59,862 bases of DNA from NCBI GenBank assembly GCA_002701295.1, contig NZUJ01000128.1, positions 21,818-81,679 on the forward strand, in the 5' to 3' direction. The first letter of the stretch is position 1. The number at the start of each line of letters is the position of its first letter. The stretch is from Ponticaulis sp. Its GTDB lineage: Bacteria; Pseudomonadota; Alphaproteobacteria; Caulobacterales; Hyphomonadaceae. This document shows, piece after piece, positions 58,233 to 59,862 of this stretch. A program made the position numbers and the translations under genes. The notes beneath the pieces are model-generated. The model was not told the origin of the DNA, made no database searches, and saw nothing but the letters and a program-made list of their open reading frames with translations.

Positions 58233-59267
58233 ATGCTGCGTAGTCTCGTCCTGATCATGGCCATCATCGGCATCGGCGTCGGTGGATACCTGTTCCTGCG
58301 GAACAAGAGCGAAGCGCAATCGGCGGGCCTTCCTGGCACACCGATACAGGCGCCGCCTTCACCCGTGGGCAAATGCGTCAATCTGGGCAATGCACTCGAA
58401 GCGCCAAATGAAGGCGATTGGGGCTACAAGATCCGCAATTCAGATCTCCAGATGATCAGGGAACTCGGTTTCGATACCGTGCGTGTCCCGATCAAATGGT
58501 CCGCCCACACAGATTTGCGCGCGCCGTATAAAATCGACGACCGCCTCTTCCAGCGCGTCGACACCGTAATTCAGCAGGCGCTCGCAGCTGGACTGAAAGT
58601 CATCATTGATGTGCACCACTATGACGAAATGAATGAGAGCCCGCAGGCTCACTGGCCACGTCTTCGCGCCATCTGGGAACAGATTTCCTTGCGCTACGCG
58701 GACATGCCGGATGCGGTGATCTTCGAATTTCTCAACGAGCCCCACACCAACATCAAGGTGAATGACATCAACGCCATCAACGACGAACTCCTGTCGCTCG
58801 TCCGCGCCAGCAATCCTGATCGTTGGGTCATTATTGGCGGCGTTCAGTGGGGGGCTCTGGAAAGCCTGATGAAGATCACACCGCCGAATGATCCTCGCGT
58901 CATGACCACATTCCATTATTACGAGCCCTTTGAGTTCACCCATCAGGGAGCGCCATGGGCATGGAAGAAAGTCCCTCTCGGCCAGACCTGGGGCACATCT
59001 GATGAACGCCGCGCGGTTGCCCGTGATATGGCCAATGCTGCGCGCTGGCGGGACCAGACCGGCCTGCCCATGTTGATGGGTGAATTCGGCGTCTATGTCG
59101 AAGTGGATCCCCTTCAGCGTGCCCAGTGGTCTGAGTATGTGCGCAAGGCGTCCGAATTGGTCGGCATTGGCTGGTGCTACTGGGATTGGGCCACAGCCCT
59201 CGGCATGTACGACCTTGAAAGCGAAAGCCTGCGGCCCGGCATGGCGCCTGCTCTTCTCGGGCAATAG
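58233..59267 (+). CDS. Glycoside hydrolase family 5 (endoglucanase-like)
   Basis: 344 residues. An N-terminal signal or anchor (LVLIMAIIGIGVGGYLFL, about 5-22) is followed by a TIM barrel. GH5 landmarks are VRVPIKWS, DVHHYDEM (H128, H129), FEFLNEPH with acid/base E169, FHYYEPF, GEFGVYV with nucleophile E284 and GWCYWDWA. It likely hydrolyses beta-glucan or similar in the periplasm or at the membrane. A Pro-rich linker (PGTPIQAPPSPVG) separates anchor and barrel. Confidence 0.93.
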   Translation: MLRSLVLIMAIIGIGVGGYLFLRNKSEAQSAGLPGTPIQAPPSPVGKCVNLGNALEAPNEGDWGYKIRNSDLQMIRELGFDTVRVPIKWSAHTDLRAPYKIDDRLFQRVDTVIQQALAAGLKVIIDVHHYDEMNESPQAHWPRLRAIWEQISLRYADMPDAVIFEFLNEPHTNIKVNDINAINDELLSLVRASNPDRWVIIGGVQWGALESLMKITPPNDPRVMTTFHYYEPFEFTHQGAPWAWKKVPLGQTWGTSDERRAVARDMANAARWRDQTGLPMLMGEFGVYVEVDPLQRAQWSEYVRKASELVGIGWCYWDWATALGMYDLESESLRPGMAPALLGQ

Positions 59268-59396
59268 CCCTGCTTTCAAAGGAAAAATCATCCTCTCAGA
59301 CGTGTGGCGTCTTTTCGCAGCTGCACAATAACGCCTTGACGATCCTGAATCTGGCGATCACATACACCTATCAATCGTCAAGAGGAGGATACGACC

Positions 59397-59862
59397 ATGA
59401 GTACACAAGAAGACCCGGTCGTTATTGTTGGTATGGCTCGCACGCCTATGGGCGGTCTTCTGGGAGACCTGTCCAGTTTTTCGGCTAATGAGCTTGGTGC
59501 AGCCGCAATCAAGGCGGCCATGGAAGAAGCAGGACTGAGCGGCGAAGACGTTCAGGAAGTCATCATGGGCAATTGTCTGCCCGCCGGTCAGGGACAGGCG
59601 CCAGCGCGTCAGGCAGGCATCAAAGCAGAACTCGGCCAGCACGCTGAATCGACCACCATCAACAAGATGTGTGGCTCCGGCATGCAGGCAGCCGTGATGG
59701 GGTCTGCCTCCATTCTCTCCGGTCTGGCCGACATTGTTGTCGCAGGCGGTATGGAAAGCATGACCAACGCCCCTCACATGGTGGATCTTCGCAAGGGTCA
59801 CAAATACGGCGCAGCGCCGATGAAAGACCATATGGCAACAGATGGCCTTGAAGACGCTTATG
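59397..59862 (+). CDS. Acetyl-CoA acetyltransferase (thiolase), 5' part
   Basis: The first 155 codons, cut by the window end. A strong RBS (AGGAGGA) stands 8 bases before ATG 59397. VVIVGMARTPMGGLLGDLSSF, the nucleophilic C92 in NKMCGSGMQAA and VAGGMESMTNAPHM are thiolase signatures. It condenses two acetyl-CoA or cleaves 3-ketoacyl-CoA. It may feed PHB synthesis, matching the phaZ gene at the other end, or serve acyl-CoA breakdown. The His and second Cys of the active site are outside the window. Confidence 0.94.
   Translation, partial: MSTQEDPVVIVGMARTPMGGLLGDLSSFSANELGAAAIKAAMEEAGLSGEDVQEVIMGNCLPAGQGQAPARQAGIKAELGQHAESTTINKMCGSGMQAAVMGSASILSGLADIVVAGGMESMTNAPHMVDLRKGHKYGAAPMKDHMATDGLEDAY

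Overview
The window looks like a chromosomal segment of an alphaproteobacterium. The best guess is the Maricaulales/Hyphomonadaceae (Hyphomonas/Henriciella-like) or a close relative. Supporting evidence is the rpsT-dnaA-dnaN-recF-gyrB block with an enoyl-CoA hydratase and mutM beside it, tsaD divergent from hemC-hemD-Mic60-hemY, a regB/senC divergent pair, the alphaproteobacterial Usg protein, intracellular PHB depolymerase and a large TonB receptor. Coding density is high. I saw no insertion sequence, integrase, prophage or CRISPR array. Family calls come from reading the translations and motifs by eye; no database search was run.

Layout. 1-5.5 kb: truncated redox sensor kinase RegB divergent from a SCO1/SenC copper chaperone; a WYL regulator divergent from a GST-fold protein with an operator-like repeat between them; PHB depolymerase PhaZ; a DUF2254 membrane protein. 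5.6-12.2 kb: large lipoprotein, YgjP-like metallohydrolase, Na+/H+ antiporter with RCK domain, an endonuclease/exonuclease/phosphatase-fold protein, VanZ-like protein. 12.3-21.7 kb: replication block (gyrB, recF, dnaN, dnaA, rpsT), enoyl-CoA hydratase, mutM. 21.7-24.2 kb: MBOAT acyltransferase plus SGNH-like partner. 24.4 kb: tRNA-Thr(CGT) followed by a run of dyads, then an MscS channel and a TonB-dependent receptor.

28.8-31.8 kb is the most interesting block: a tightly packed operon of a queuosine-precursor transporter (DUF165/YhhQ), a divergent tRNA-guanine transglycosylase and a Q-salvage (DUF2419/Qng1) glycosylase. Together these could import and recycle queuosine nucleotides and use queuine directly. 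32-38.2 kb: truncated hemoglobin, unknown secreted protein, and a copper-resistance operon (small Met/His-rich protein, CopA, CopB, DUF305, glutaredoxin-MauE/DoxX). 38.2-43.9 kb: hemY-Mic60-hemD-hemC and divergent tsaD. 44-49.5 kb: response regulator, RarD permease, an unknown protein with a possible degenerate EAL fold, YghU, YceI. 49.5-59.9 kb: asd, Usg, GDSL hydrolase, a DUF817 gene broken by one in-frame TAG, an XRE regulator operon, leuB / chagasin-like inhibitor / leuD, a VOC protein, a GH5 glycosidase and a truncated thiolase.

Many genes overlap by 4 bp (ATGA) on one strand, so several clusters are probably translationally coupled. Convergent pairs abut or overlap by 4-37 bp.
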